A DNA stretch of 64,000 nucleotides from Methylocystis bryophila (GCF_027925445.1 NZ_AP027149.1:930001-994000); one strand, 5' to 3'; shown: positions 1 to 7,650, counted from the first letter of the stretch. Program-made: numbers and translations. The notes: generated by a model from the sequence alone, not told the origin.

Positions 1-255
1 ACGCTGGAGGCGGACGGGCTCTTTGTCGCGATCGGCCACAGCCCGGCCTCCGATCTCTTCAAGGAGCAGCTCGCGCTGAAGCCCTCGGGTTATATCCTCG
101 TCGAGCCAGGGACGACGCGCACGAATGTGCCGGGCGTTTTCGCGGCGGGCGACGTCGCCGACGAGGTCTATCGGCAGGCGGTGACGGCGGCGGGGCTCGG
201 CTGCATGGCCGCGCTCGATGCGGAGAAATTCCTGCTCGAAACGCAGCTCGTCTAA
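1..255 (+). CDS. trxB: Thioredoxin reductase, C-terminal fragment (5' end outside window)
   Basis: The window opens inside this gene, and 84 codons remain before the TAA stop. The fragment is the C-terminal part of the FAD domain of a low-molecular-weight thioredoxin reductase, which passes electrons from NADPH to thioredoxin in the cytoplasm. It shows the typical 'VAIGHSP' stretch and the FAD-contacting GVFAAGDV motif at fragment residues 45-52, followed by 'RQAVTAAGLG' and an 'AALDAEKFL' helix. The NADPH domain and redox CxxC lie upstream and cannot be checked. The CDGSH gene starts 15 nt after the stop, so the two may be cotranscribed. Confidence 0.85.
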   Translation, partial: TLEADGLFVAIGHSPASDLFKEQLALKPSGYILVEPGTTRTNVPGVFAAGDVADEVYRQAVTAAGLGCMAALDAEKFLLETQLV

Positions 256-270
256 TCGGAAAGAGAGTCC

Positions 271-510
271 ATGACGGAACGCGTCGTCTATCAGAAGAAA
301 TCCATGCCGGTCGAAGTCGAGACGGGGAAGACCTATTACTGGTGCGCCTGCGGGCGCAGCGCCACGCAGCCCTTTTGCGACGGCGCCCACAAGGGGACCG
401 GGATCGGCCCCGTCGCCTATACCGCCGAGGCGACCGGCAAGGCGTTCTTTTGCGGCTGCAAGGCGACGAAGAAGGAGCCTTTGTGCGATGGCGCGCACAA
501 GGAGCTTTGA
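271..510 (+). CDS. CDGSH iron-sulfur domain protein (two CDGSH motifs)
   Basis: This 79-residue protein carries two CDGSH-type 2Fe-2S motifs. The first uses C25, C27, C36 and H40 and ends FCDGAH. The second uses C61, C63, C72 and H76 and ends LCDGAH. Each fits C-x-C...C-D-G-x-H, so two [2Fe-2S] clusters per chain are expected. The length and tandem layout match small bacterial CDGSH proteins, which are thought to act in redox or iron-sulfur handling in the cytoplasm. There is no signal peptide or membrane segment. It sits just after trxB and 3 nt before the next gene, which suggests one redox-linked operon. The precise role is unknown. Confidence 0.85.
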   Translation: MTERVVYQKKSMPVEVETGKTYYWCACGRSATQPFCDGAHKGTGIGPVAYTAEATGKAFFCGCKATKKEPLCDGAHKEL

Positions 511-513
511 GCG

Positions 514-1080
514 ATGCGATCGAGCCTTCTAGCCCTCGCCCTGCTGTGCGCGACGCTCGCGCCCGTCACGAGCCGCGCCGCCGGCTGGCATTATTACGAT
601 CCCGAGTGCCCGATCGCGCTCGGCGCCAAGTCGATGAAATTCGTGGCGATGCAGCCCAAGAAAAACATCGACCGGGTCTGCGACGCCTTGGGCGACGTCG
701 GGCCGACCGTCATCGCGCTCGACGCGCCCGACTCGGAGCTGCGCGAAATGACCTGGGACATTCGCGTGATCGGCGACCCCAAGGGCGACGGAATCGGCAG
801 CGACGCGCCGGGGGACATCGTCTATCAGCTGCCGGTCGAGAAGCACCGCAACGGCATGGTGAATTTCGACTTCCCGTTCCACACGGCGGGGAAATATGTG
901 CTGCTCGCCAAGCTCACGAGTGATGACGGCAAAACCGAATATGTCGGCCGGCATCCCTTCACAGTCGGGCTGATGGATACCGCCGAAACCTCCGCCTATC
1001 TGCTCTTTGGCGCTTTTGCCCTCGTGGTGGGCGGCGGCTTCGGATTTTACTACTGGAAGAAGAAAGCGGCGGCCGCGTAA
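514..1080 (+). CDS. Secreted protein with C-terminal membrane anchor, unknown function
   Basis: I do not recognise this 188-residue protein. It begins with a signal peptide (about residues 1-22, ending SRAA). A soluble periplasmic domain with two cysteines (C31 and C55) follows, then one hydrophobic helix near residues 160-181 and a basic tail (KKK) that would stay in the cytoplasm. The domain looks beta-rich ('HTAGKYVLLAKL'), as in small periplasmic ligand- or copper-handling folds, but no metal motif is evident. It starts 3 nt after the CDGSH stop, and its ribosome-binding sequence (AAGGAG) lies inside that gene, so the two are probably translationally coupled. Confidence 0.7.
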   Translation: MRSSLLALALLCATLAPVTSRAAGWHYYDPECPIALGAKSMKFVAMQPKKNIDRVCDALGDVGPTVIALDAPDSELREMTWDIRVIGDPKGDGIGSDAPGDIVYQLPVEKHRNGMVNFDFPFHTAGKYVLLAKLTSDDGKTEYVGRHPFTVGLMDTAETSAYLLFGAFALVVGGGFGFYYWKKKAAAA

Positions 1081-1162
1081 TGTTTGGCGCGGGCTGCGAG
1101 GAGGCGACGCATGCGCTACGCCTCCCCCCCGGAGAGAGCTTCCGCTCAAGTCGCAACGCGTC

Positions 1163-2227
1163 TCAGGCGATCTTGGGATCGAGCTTGCCCGCCGCATAGA
1201 GCTTGGCCATCTCGGCGAGCGGAATCGGCTTGATCTTGCTCGCCTGGCCCGCCGCGCCGAATTCCTCATAGCGCTGCTTGCAGACCTTCTTCATCGCCTC
1301 CTGCGCGGGCTTCAAATATTTGCGCGGGTCGAACTCGCCCTTGTTCTTGCCGAGCGTCGCGCGGATCGCCGCGGTCATGGCGATGCGGCAGTCCGTATCG
1401 ATGTTGATCTTGCGCACGCCGAACTTAATGCCGCGCTGAATCTCCTCGACCGGCACGCCCCAGGTCTGCGGCATCTCGCCGCCGGCCGCATTGAAGGCGT
1501 CCTGCAGATCCTGCGGCACGGAGGAAGAACCGTGCATGACGAGATGCGTCGTCGGCAGGCGGCGATGGATTTCCTCGACGACCTTCATCGCGAGGATTGC
1601 GCCGTCGGGCTTGCGCGAGAACTTGTAGGCGCCATGCGAGGTGCCCATGGCGATGGCGAGCGCGTCCACCTTGGTCTTGGCGACGAAATCGACGGCCTGG
1701 CCCGGATCGGTCAGGAGCTGGTCGTGGGAGAGCTTGCCCTCGGCGCCGTGGCCGTCCTCTTTCTCGCCCTCGCCGGTCTCGAGCGAGCCGAGCACGCCCA
1801 ATTCGCCCTCGACCGAGGCGCCGACCCAATGGGAGAGATCGACGACGTTCTTCGTCACGCGGACATTGTAGTCGTAATTCGCCGGCGTCTTGCCGTCGGC
1901 CTCGAGCGAGCCGTCCATCATGACCGAGGAGAAGCCGAAGCGGATCGCCGAGGCGCAGGTCGCTTCGCTATTGCCGTGGTCCTGATGCATGACGATCGGA
2001 ATGTCCGGATACATGATCACGAGCGCCTCGATCATCTTGGCGAGCATCGTGTCATTAGCGTAAGAGCGCGCGCCGCGCGAGGCCTGGATGATGACCGGCG
2101 CATCGACTGAGGAGGCAGCCTCCAGCACGGCCAGACCCTGCTCCATGTTGTTGATATTGAAGGCCGGAACGCCATAGTCGTGTTCGGCGGCGTGATCGAG
2201 CAATTGGCGGAGCGTGACGAGGGCCAT
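1163..2227 (-). CDS. fba: Class II fructose-bisphosphate aldolase (Calvin-cycle type)
   Basis: This 354-residue zinc-dependent aldolase interconverts fructose 1,6-bisphosphate with glyceraldehyde 3-phosphate and dihydroxyacetone phosphate, in glycolysis, gluconeogenesis and the Calvin cycle. The catalytic and zinc-binding stretch 'VMHQDHGN' is present, with further zinc ligands in 'SHGAYK' and 'LVMHGSSS'. The C-terminal 'KINIDTDCRIAMTA' phosphate-binding segment is typical. The length, the insertion near 'GSLETGEGEKEDGHG' and the C-terminal extension fit the longer Calvin-cycle subgroup (CbbA-like). AGGAG lies 9 nt upstream of the ATG. The gene is convergent with the anchored protein gene, and no cbb genes adjoin it. 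Confidence 0.95.
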   Translation of the reverse strand: MALVTLRQLLDHAAEHDYGVPAFNINNMEQGLAVLEAASSVDAPVIIQASRGARSYANDTMLAKMIEALVIMYPDIPIVMHQDHGNSEATCASAIRFGFSSVMMDGSLEADGKTPANYDYNVRVTKNVVDLSHWVGASVEGELGVLGSLETGEGEKEDGHGAEGKLSHDQLLTDPGQAVDFVAKTKVDALAIAMGTSHGAYKFSRKPDGAILAMKVVEEIHRRLPTTHLVMHGSSSVPQDLQDAFNAAGGEMPQTWGVPVEEIQRGIKFGVRKINIDTDCRIAMTAAIRATLGKNKGEFDPRKYLKPAQEAMKKVCKQRYEEFGAAGQASKIKPIPLAEMAKLYAAGKLDPKIA

Positions 2228-2555
2228 GGGGGTCTCTCCTGGGCGACCGGAGGGCTTACGGATTCGCGCGATGCTTTACACGCTTCATGCAGGAAGCTCC
2301 AGGAGGCGACGCGTGAGGGTAATCTTTTCTGCGACACCTTAGCATTACGGCTAACTCGAAAATGGATCGAGTTCATCGCAATTAGGCACAATCAGGCGCG
2401 ACGATCCCACCACAGTCGCGTTCGGGGGCGGCTGCCGACCGCTCGCCACGGGATGCGGGGCTTCGCCGTGACGTCGGCGCCAATGCGGGCGGCTCTGGGA
2501 CTAAAGCCCGCGGAAAACCGCTTAAAGTCTAGGGGTAGCCCCGGTGGCGGAGACT
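2228..2555. other. Intergenic region upstream of fba
   Basis: This 328-nt gap lies between fba and the 3' end of the HEPN gene, both on the minus strand, so it should hold the fba promoter. I see no clear -35/-10 pair, tRNA, or coding region with convincing codon use. The part nearest HEPN is GC-rich and contains short hairpins only. Confidence 0.4.
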
Positions 2556-2948
2556 CTAGCCATCCGCAGGGAGAAGTCCCTCCACGCAAGCCACGAAACG
2601 GCGCGCCGTCAGTAGCGCCGCGCGAGCATTCTCCGCGCTCACCTTGGAGCCCGAGCCCAATTCATAGTCGGCGATCTCCTTGAGCTGATAGGCGTAGCCG
2701 AGGAAACCACGGAGCTCATTATCGAGGCGGGGCTCGTTCTTCACGAGGCGCGCAAACTCGCTGCGCACACCGGAATGCGTCTTGCCCACCCGCGCCATGG
2801 CTTCGAAGATGAGGGCCTGCGCTGCATGGAAGCCCGCAAGATAAGCCGTGCGTCCGGCGGCGTCATTGAGGTCGACCCTGAGCATCGTCTCCGCCTCTTC
2901 GAGAAGCGCGCGCGCCTTTTCGAGGAAGGCGGCGCTCTGCGGCTTCAT
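2556..2948 (-). CDS. HEPN-domain protein, putative toxin of a HEPN/MNT pair
   Basis: This 130-residue all-helical protein resembles the HEPN/UPF0332 family, with the segments 'GRTAYLAGFHAAQALIFEA' and 'GKTHSGVRSEFARL'. HEPN proteins paired with minimal nucleotidyltransferases form toxin-antitoxin modules in which HEPN is the RNase-like toxin. The canonical R-x(4-6)-H catalytic motif is not clear here. The nearest match is R-x7-H in 'RTAYLAGFH', so nuclease activity is uncertain. Its ATG overlaps the stop of the nucleotidyltransferase gene by 4 nt (ATGA), so the antitoxin-type gene is translated first. The assignment as a pair is strong; activity is inferred. Confidence 0.75.
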   Translation of the reverse strand: MKPQSAAFLEKARALLEEAETMLRVDLNDAAGRTAYLAGFHAAQALIFEAMARVGKTHSGVRSEFARLVKNEPRLDNELRGFLGYAYQLKEIADYELGSGSKVSAENARAALLTARRFVACVEGLLPADG

Positions 2949-3310
2949 AGGTCGACGCCCTCTCGGCGAATTTCGTGCATGAGCGGCATCCGGGGGTCGT
3001 CGTAAGTGTCCGCCCCATAAGGCAGTGCGTTTATGACTCCGCCTATGTCGTAAAGAATAGCTGTGCTGACATCGGCGAGGCGATGCACCTCCCTAAGGCG
3101 GTCGGGCAGGTCCCCGCGCAAGAAAACGGCGATGTCGTAATCGGAATCCGGTCGCGCGTCGCCCCGCGCGCGTGAGCCATACAACACCACGCGCGCCACG
3201 CGGTCACCGTATAAATCGCTCACGGCGGCGCGGAAACGCTGTAGGATCGGGTCGGCAGCCGCTCTACTAGCCATCTGAAATTTATAGCCTATCTCGCGCC
3301 TCGTGGCCAT
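2945..3310 (-). CDS. MNT-type nucleotidyltransferase, putative antitoxin
   Basis: This small nucleotidyltransferase has the signature 'GSRARGDARPDSDYD', which matches GS-x10-DxD of MntA-type antitoxins exactly. In such systems it modifies and silences the HEPN partner encoded next to it. I chose the ATG at 3310 (MATRRE..., 121 aa) because GGAGG lies 11 nt upstream. An internal ATG at 3274 (MASRAA..., 109 aa) gives a more typical family length but has a weak ribosome-binding site. The last 4 nt overlap the HEPN start. The gene is divergent from the downstream solute-binding protein, so the pair has its own promoter. Confidence 0.75.
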   Translation of the reverse strand: MATRREIGYKFQMASRAAADPILQRFRAAVSDLYGDRVARVVLYGSRARGDARPDSDYDIAVFLRGDLPDRLREVHRLADVSTAILYDIGGVINALPYGADTYDDPRMPLMHEIRREGVDL

Positions 3311-3479
3311 TCTTATCGAGGCCTCCGATTTTGGCCCGACGCCGAGCCCGGCGGGAAGCGCGTGCTTGACAAAGCCCCACCGCTCGCCATGCTCACCGCC
3401 TTGACGAGTAAGACGCAGAGTTGTCGGCGTCATGGCGACAAGGCGTGAACATCACGGGCGCTTCGGGCGCTCGCCAATT

Positions 3480-3502
3480 CCCTCTCCCCGCGGGGGAGAG
3501 GG
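3480..3502. repeat. GC-rich palindrome (CCCTCTCC.../...GGAGAGGG)
   Basis: A near-perfect 23-nt inverted repeat with arms CCCTCTCCCC and GGGGAGAGGG lies just upstream of the solute-binding protein gene. Two related palindromes occur at 5723-5748 and 5794-5819, so it is a small dispersed repeat rather than a gene-specific operator. Confidence 0.6.
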
Positions 3503-3542
3503 ACGCTCTGTCGATAATGCAGACCTGGTTGAAAGTCGCCCC

Positions 3543-4541
3543 ATGCCCCGCCGCCTGCTCGCCCTGTTTCTGCTCCTCCTCACCGCCGCAAACCAAGCCT
3601 ACGCCCTCGACAAAATCAGCTTCGCCACCAATTGGCGCGCGCAGGCCGAGCATGGCGGCTTCTATCAGGCCGTCGCCGACGGGACTTTCGCTCGCTACGG
3701 CTTGAATGTCCGCATCGTGCAGGGCGGGCCGCAGATCAATGCGCGGCTGCTGCTCGCCGCGGGCCGCGTCGATTTCGCCATGGGCTCGAACCTCATCCAG
3801 ACCTTCGACGCGGTGAAGCAGAAAATCCCCGTCGTCGACGTCGCGAGCCTTTTTCAGATCGATCCGGTGATCCTCATGTCGCATCCGGGCATGGGCTACG
3901 ACCGTTTCCAGGATCTGCCGAAAGCGCCGACCGCCTTCATCGCCAGCGACATGCTGGTGTCGGTCTATCAGTGGCTGAAGAAGGACTATGGCTTTCGCGA
4001 TGAAGCGGTGAAGCCCTATGGCTTCAACCCGGCGCCCTTCATCGCCGACAAGCGCTCGATCCAGCAGGGATATTTGACCTCGGAGCCGTTCCAGATCGAG
4101 CGTCAGGGCGGCTTCAAGCCCAATGTGTTCTTGCTCGCCGATTATGGCTATGACAGCTACTCGACGATGATCGAGACGCGCGCCGACACCATCGCCAAGA
4201 ATCCGGATCTCGTGCAGCGCTTCGTCGACGCCTCGATCATCGGCTGGCGCAATTATCTCTATGGCGACAATCGCGCCGCCAATGCGCTCATCAAGCGCGA
4301 CAATCCGGAAATCACCGACGATCTGATCGCCTTCTCGATCGCCCGCTTGAAGGAGCGGGGGATCGTCGACTCGGGGGACGCCAAGACGTTAGGCATCGGA
4401 ATCATGACCGACGCGCGCGTGAGAAGCTTCTTCGACAAGATGGTCAAGGCCGGAGTCGTCCCGGCGGACTTGCCCTATCAGAACGGCTATACGTTGCGTT
4501 TCATCGGAAAGGGCGTGGGGCTGGAGGAGGGGAAGAAGTGA
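3543..4541 (+). CDS. ABC transporter solute-binding protein, NMT1/THI5-like
   Basis: This 332-residue protein has a signal peptide (about residues 1-22, ending AYA) and the fold features of the NMT1/THI5/SsuA group of periplasmic binding proteins: 'FATNWRAQAEHGGFYQAVADG' near the mature N terminus, then 'QGGPQINARLLLAAGRVDFAMG'. Relatives bind thiamine pyrimidine precursors, riboflavin, or sulfonates and nitrate analogues. I cannot fix the substrate from sequence, although the 'FYQA' start resembles ThiY/RibY proteins. The ATG at 3543 is preferred because it begins the signal peptide; the open frame upstream is shadow. No permease or ATPase gene adjoins it, so its transporter must be encoded elsewhere. 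coaD follows after 50 nt. Confidence 0.8.
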   Translation: MPRRLLALFLLLLTAANQAYALDKISFATNWRAQAEHGGFYQAVADGTFARYGLNVRIVQGGPQINARLLLAAGRVDFAMGSNLIQTFDAVKQKIPVVDVASLFQIDPVILMSHPGMGYDRFQDLPKAPTAFIASDMLVSVYQWLKKDYGFRDEAVKPYGFNPAPFIADKRSIQQGYLTSEPFQIERQGGFKPNVFLLADYGYDSYSTMIETRADTIAKNPDLVQRFVDASIIGWRNYLYGDNRAANALIKRDNPEITDDLIAFSIARLKERGIVDSGDAKTLGIGIMTDARVRSFFDKMVKAGVVPADLPYQNGYTLRFIGKGVGLEEGKK

Positions 4542-4591
4542 GCGATCCGGACGACCTCGCCGAAACAGCAGAAATCGCCTATGGTCGCGCC

Positions 4592-5101
4592 ATGACCTCA
4601 CCGACGCGCGTCGCGCTTTATCCCGGCTCCTTCGATCCCCTGACTTTCGGTCATCTCGACGTGATCCGCAAAGGGGCGGCGCTGTTCGACAAGATCATCG
4701 TCGCGGTCGGCGCGCATCCGGGCAAGACGCCCATGCTGTCGCTCGAGCAGAGGATCGCCCTGATTCTCGAGGCCTGCGCGATGCTTAGCCTCCCGAAGCC
4801 CTGCGAGTTCGAGGCGCGGGCCTTCGAGGGTCTGGCGGTCGAGGCGGCGCGAGGGCTCGGCGCTTCGACGATTTTGCGCGGTTTGCGCGACGGCGCCGAT
4901 TTCGACTATGAAATGAGCATGGCGGGGATGAACACGGCCCTCGCGCCGGAGATCGGCACGCTCTTTGTTCCCTCCTCGCCCGAAGCGCGCCACATCAACG
5001 CGACGCTCGTGCGTCAGATCGCCAAGCTCGGCGGCGATCTTTCCGCCTTCGCGCCGGAGGCCTCGGTCGCCGCGCTGAAAAGGGCCGCCGGCCGCTCCTA
5101 G
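4592..5101 (+). CDS. coaD: Phosphopantetheine adenylyltransferase
   Basis: CoaD catalyses the penultimate step of coenzyme A synthesis, transferring AMP from ATP to 4'-phosphopantetheine. The 169-residue protein begins 'ALYPGSFDPLTFGHLDVI', which contains the GSFDP loop and the nucleotidyl-transferase TxGH-type motif. It also has 'RGLRDGADFDYE' and the C-terminal 'PSSPEARHINATLVRQIA' segment seen across the family. An in-frame GTG at 4538 overlaps the previous stop, but the ATG at 4592 gives the normal family length and directly precedes the first strand, so I chose it. The cyclophilin genes follow in the same direction. Confidence 0.95.
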   Translation: MTSPTRVALYPGSFDPLTFGHLDVIRKGAALFDKIIVAVGAHPGKTPMLSLEQRIALILEACAMLSLPKPCEFEARAFEGLAVEAARGLGASTILRGLRDGADFDYEMSMAGMNTALAPEIGTLFVPSSPEARHINATLVRQIAKLGGDLSAFAPEASVAALKRAAGRS

Positions 5102-5164
5102 GCCGGGGAGAAAAGGGCGCGTCCAAGGCGCGCTGCACAACGACGAAAGACCGGGAGGACTTCA

Positions 5165-5701
5165 ATGACCATCGACCGCCGCCGTTTCGTCGCGAGCGCC
5201 GCCGGCGCAGCGACGCTGCTTGCCTCGGGCGCCGCTCGCGCCGAGGACAAGCTCATCAACCTCGATACGGCCTATGGCCGCACCGTCATCAAGATGCGCC
5301 CGGACCTCGCGCCCAAGCATGTCGCGCAGATCGAGAAGCTGGCGCGCGACCATTTTTACGACGGGATCGTCTTCCACCGGGTGATCCCGGGCTTCATGGC
5401 GCAGACCGGCGATCCGACCGGCACCGGCATGGGCAAATCGAAGCTTCCGAACATTCCGGCGGAGTTTTCCAAAGAGAAGTTCCTGCGCGGGACTGTTGGG
5501 ATGGCGCGCAGTCAGGAGCCGGACTCGGCCAACAGCCAGTTCTTCATCTGCTTCGGCCCGGCGCGCTATCTCGAGGAGCAATACACGGTCTGGGGGAATG
5601 TGATCTCCGGCATGGAGTTCATCGACCAGATCAAGCCCGGCGAGCCGCCGGCGAACCCGGACAAGATCGTCAAGCTGCGCATGGCCGACGACAAGAGCTG
5701 A
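5165..5701 (+). CDS. Peptidyl-prolyl cis-trans isomerase, cyclophilin type, exported
   Basis: This 178-residue cyclophilin speeds proline cis-trans isomerisation in folding proteins. Its N terminus ('DRRRFVASAAGAATLLASG', cleavage after ARA) looks like a Tat signal, which would place it in the periplasm. The core shows 'FYDGIVFHRVIPGFMAQTGDPTGTG', with the catalytic arginine in FHRV, and 'NSQFFICF'. It is about 55% identical by eye to the cytosolic cyclophilin encoded 157 nt downstream, so the pair looks like a duplication followed by re-targeting. A GGGAGGAC ribosome-binding site precedes the ATG. Confidence 0.9.
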   Translation: MTIDRRRFVASAAGAATLLASGAARAEDKLINLDTAYGRTVIKMRPDLAPKHVAQIEKLARDHFYDGIVFHRVIPGFMAQTGDPTGTGMGKSKLPNIPAEFSKEKFLRGTVGMARSQEPDSANSQFFICFGPARYLEEQYTVWGNVISGMEFIDQIKPGEPPANPDKIVKLRMADDKS

Positions 5702-5722
5702 GGATTTTCACCCCCTCCCTCA

Positions 5723-5748
5723 CCCTCCCCCGCTAAAGCGGGAGAGGG
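5723..5748. repeat. GC-rich palindrome between the cyclophilin genes, copy 1
   Basis: An imperfect inverted repeat (CCCTCCCCCGCT...AGCGGGAGAGGG) sits 22 nt after the first cyclophilin stop. It could act as a transcript-end hairpin, although no T run follows. It belongs to the same family as the palindromes at 3480 and 5794. Confidence 0.55.
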
Positions 5749-5793
5749 AAAAGGCTGGCGTTTCGCGAGCTATCAATGCAGCCCGAATCTGCC

Positions 5794-5819
5794 CCCTCTC
5801 CCGCGCTAGCGGGGGAGGG
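5794..5819. repeat. GC-rich palindrome between the cyclophilin genes, copy 2
   Basis: A second inverted repeat (CCCTCTCCCGC...GCGGGGGAGGG) lies 40 nt before the second cyclophilin gene. Together with copy 1 it fills most of the gap between the two genes. Confidence 0.55.
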
Positions 5820-5858
5820 CCGGGGAGGGGGCGCTCACCTACCCGCAAAGGAAATCGC

Positions 5859-6314
5859 ATGTCAGAAGACACCAACACGCTCACCCTAGAGACCACCAAG
5901 GGCCCGGTCGCGATCAAGCTGCGTCCCGACCTCGCGCCGAACCATGTCGCGCGCATCAAGCAGCTCGTCTCCGAGGGCTTTTACGACGGGATCGTCTTCC
6001 ACCGCGTGATCGAGGGCTTCATGGCGCAGACCGGCTGCCCTCACGGCACGGGCACGGGCGGCTCGAAATATCCGAACCTCGCGCAGGAGTTCAATGCGGC
6101 GCCGCATGTGCGCGGAACCTGCTCCATGGCGCGCGCCTCGCATCCCGACACGGCCAATTCGCAATTTTTCATCTGCTTCACGGACGCGCGCTTCCTCGAC
6201 AAGCAATATACGGTCTGGGGCGAGGTGATCTCCGGCATGGAGAACGTCGATAAGATCAAGCGCGGGGAGCCGGTGAAGGACCCGGACAAGATCGTCAAGG
6301 CGACGCTGAGCTGA
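5859..6314 (+). CDS. ppiB: Peptidyl-prolyl cis-trans isomerase, cyclophilin type, cytosolic
   Basis: This 151-residue protein is a compact PpiB-like cyclophilin without a signal peptide. It carries the family core 'GFYDGIVFHRVIEGFMAQTG', the 'NSQFFICF' stretch and the final 'VWGEVISGMENVDKI'. The close match to the exported paralogue upstream, including the order of all motifs, indicates gene duplication. The start is well placed, with AAAGGAAA about 7 nt before the ATG. It is expected to act as a general folding helper in the cytoplasm. Confidence 0.92.
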   Translation: MSEDTNTLTLETTKGPVAIKLRPDLAPNHVARIKQLVSEGFYDGIVFHRVIEGFMAQTGCPHGTGTGGSKYPNLAQEFNAAPHVRGTCSMARASHPDTANSQFFICFTDARFLDKQYTVWGEVISGMENVDKIKRGEPVKDPDKIVKATLS

Positions 6315-6345
6315 GGTCTTAGATCCAAAACTTGTTGCGGCATCC

Positions 6346-7188
6346 GTGAAGGACGATCGGCCGAGCCTTACCGCGCGCGGCGCCGCAGGACATCGCGCCG
6401 CGCATCAGCGTCTCGAGGGGGGAAGCGTCTTTGACGACCCCTTCGCGCGCAAAATTCTCGGCGCGGAAGGCTGCGCCGAGGCTGATCAACGCGCGCGGGA
6501 CAGGGGCCTGCGGCCGTTGCGGCTTCTCATCGCGGCGCGCAGCCGCTTTGCCGAGGCGGCGCTGGCCGAGGCCGTCGCAGGCGGCCTGCGCCAAGCGGTT
6601 GTGCTGGGCGCGGGACTCGACACTTTTGCGCTGCGCAATCCCCATGCGGAGCAGGGGCTGCGCGTGTTCGAGGTCGATCATCCGGCGACGCAAGCCTGGA
6701 AGCGCCGGCGCCTCATTGAAGAAGGCCTCGCGGTCCCGCCCTCGCTCGTCTTCGTTCCCGTCGACCTCGAGCGCGAGAGCCTGGGCGAGCGGCTGAGGGC
6801 GAAGGGCTTTGACGCCGGCGCCCCGGCCTTCTTCTTCTGGCTCGGCGTCGTCCCCTATCTCACGCGCGACGCCATCCTGGCGACGCTGCGCTTCATCGCG
6901 CGGATTCCCGCCGGCGAGGTCGTCTTCGATTATTCGGAGCCCTTGGCGAACTACCCTCCGGCGCGTCGCGCGGGCCTTCAGGGCCTGACCGAGCGCGCGG
7001 CCGCGGCGGGCGAGCCGATGATCTCCTTTCCAGAGCCGGCCGCGCTCGCGCAGGATCTCCGGGCGCTGGGCTTCGACGAGGTCGAGGATCTGGATTTATC
7101 AGAAATTTCAACCCGCTTTCTCGGCGGGCGGAAGGGACGTGGCCGGCGGGCCGGCCCGCATTTCCTGCGCGCGCGGCGCCGAGGTTGA
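6346..7188 (+). CDS. SAM-dependent methyltransferase, leucine carboxyl methyltransferase (LCMT) family
   Basis: This 280-residue protein belongs to the LCMT-like methyltransferases (PF04072 type). It shows 'DDPFARKIL', the SAM-binding stretch 'VVLGAGLDTFALR', and 'FEVDHPATQAWKRRR' after the second strand, in the usual order. Bacterial members methylate carboxyl groups of small molecules or natural products, but most have no known substrate. The start is a GTG at 6346, because a stop lies just upstream in frame and there is no better ATG before the 'TARGAAGHRAAH' motif. It ends about 35 nt before the groES promoter, so it is not part of that operon. Confidence 0.82.
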   Translation: MKDDRPSLTARGAAGHRAAHQRLEGGSVFDDPFARKILGAEGCAEADQRARDRGLRPLRLLIAARSRFAEAALAEAVAGGLRQAVVLGAGLDTFALRNPHAEQGLRVFEVDHPATQAWKRRRLIEEGLAVPPSLVFVPVDLERESLGERLRAKGFDAGAPAFFFWLGVVPYLTRDAILATLRFIARIPAGEVVFDYSEPLANYPPARRAGLQGLTERAAAAGEPMISFPEPAALAQDLRALGFDEVEDLDLSEISTRFLGGRKGRGRRAGPHFLRARRRG

Positions 7189-7222
7189 TGGCTTTCCGGA
7201 CAGTTTGTCCCGGGGCCGCCCA

Positions 7223-7251
7223 TTGACAGTCGCCGGTCGCGCTCCTATTTC
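7223..7251 (+). promoter_or_regulatory. groES-groEL promoter (vegetative sigma type)
   Basis: A consensus -35 (TTGACA, 7223-7228) and a -10-like TATTTC (7246-7251) are 17 nt apart. The CIRCE palindrome begins 14 nt after the -10, overlapping the expected transcription start, where a bound repressor would block RNA polymerase. Confidence 0.7.
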
Positions 7252-7264
7252 GCAATTGTCGCTG

Positions 7265-7291
7265 TTGGCACTCCCCTGGGACGAGTGCCAA
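7265..7291 (+). promoter_or_regulatory. CIRCE operator (HrcA binding site)
   Basis: The inverted repeat TTGGCACTC-N9-GAGTGCCAA is a perfect palindrome of 9-nt arms. It differs from the common CIRCE consensus (TTAGCACTC-N9-GAGTGCTAA) by one symmetrical change in each arm. It lies 72 nt before groES, which implies heat-shock control by the HrcA repressor; hrcA itself is not in the window. Confidence 0.93.
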
Positions 7292-7362
7292 CAGCGCTTT
7301 CCGTTGACCCTTTGCCGGGCGCGCCACCCTGGGCGGCCGGCGCATCGAAGGAAGATTGCAAC

Positions 7363-7650
7363 ATGGCGTTCCGTCCCCTGCACGACCGCGTCGTCGTCAA
7401 GAGGCTCGAAGGCGAGGAGAAGACCAAGGGCGGGATCATCATTCCCGACTCCGCCAAGGAAAAGCCCCAGGAGGGCAAGATCGTCTCCGTCGGGCCCGGC
7501 GCGCGCGACGAGGCCGGCAAGCTCGTCCCCCTCGACGTCAAGGCCGGCGACCGCGTTCTCTTCGGAAAGTGGTCGGGCACCGAGGTCAAGATCGACGGCG
7601 AGGACCTGCTCATCATGAAGGAGAGCGACATCCTCGGGGTTGTCGGCTGA
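7363..7650 (+). CDS. groES: Co-chaperonin GroES (Cpn10)
   Basis: This 95-residue protein forms the heptameric lid of the GroEL chamber. It has the family start 'FRPLHDRVVVKRLEGEEKTKGGIIIPD' in two parts, which spans the mobile loop that contacts GroEL, and the usual end 'LLIMKESDILGVVG'. The ATG at 7363 gives the normal length, with GAAGGAAG about 8 nt upstream. The frame is open further upstream but would only read through the leader. It forms an operon with groEL, 48 nt downstream, controlled by the CIRCE element. Confidence 0.98.
   Translation: MAFRPLHDRVVVKRLEGEEKTKGGIIIPDSAKEKPQEGKIVSVGPGARDEAGKLVPLDVKAGDRVLFGKWSGTEVKIDGEDLLIMKESDILGVVG

Noticed and set aside
3311..3542. Thiamine-pyrophosphate riboswitch before the THI5-like binding protein
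   Set aside because: I could not find the conserved CUGAGA and ACCUGA-type boxes; only a GC-rich palindrome is present.
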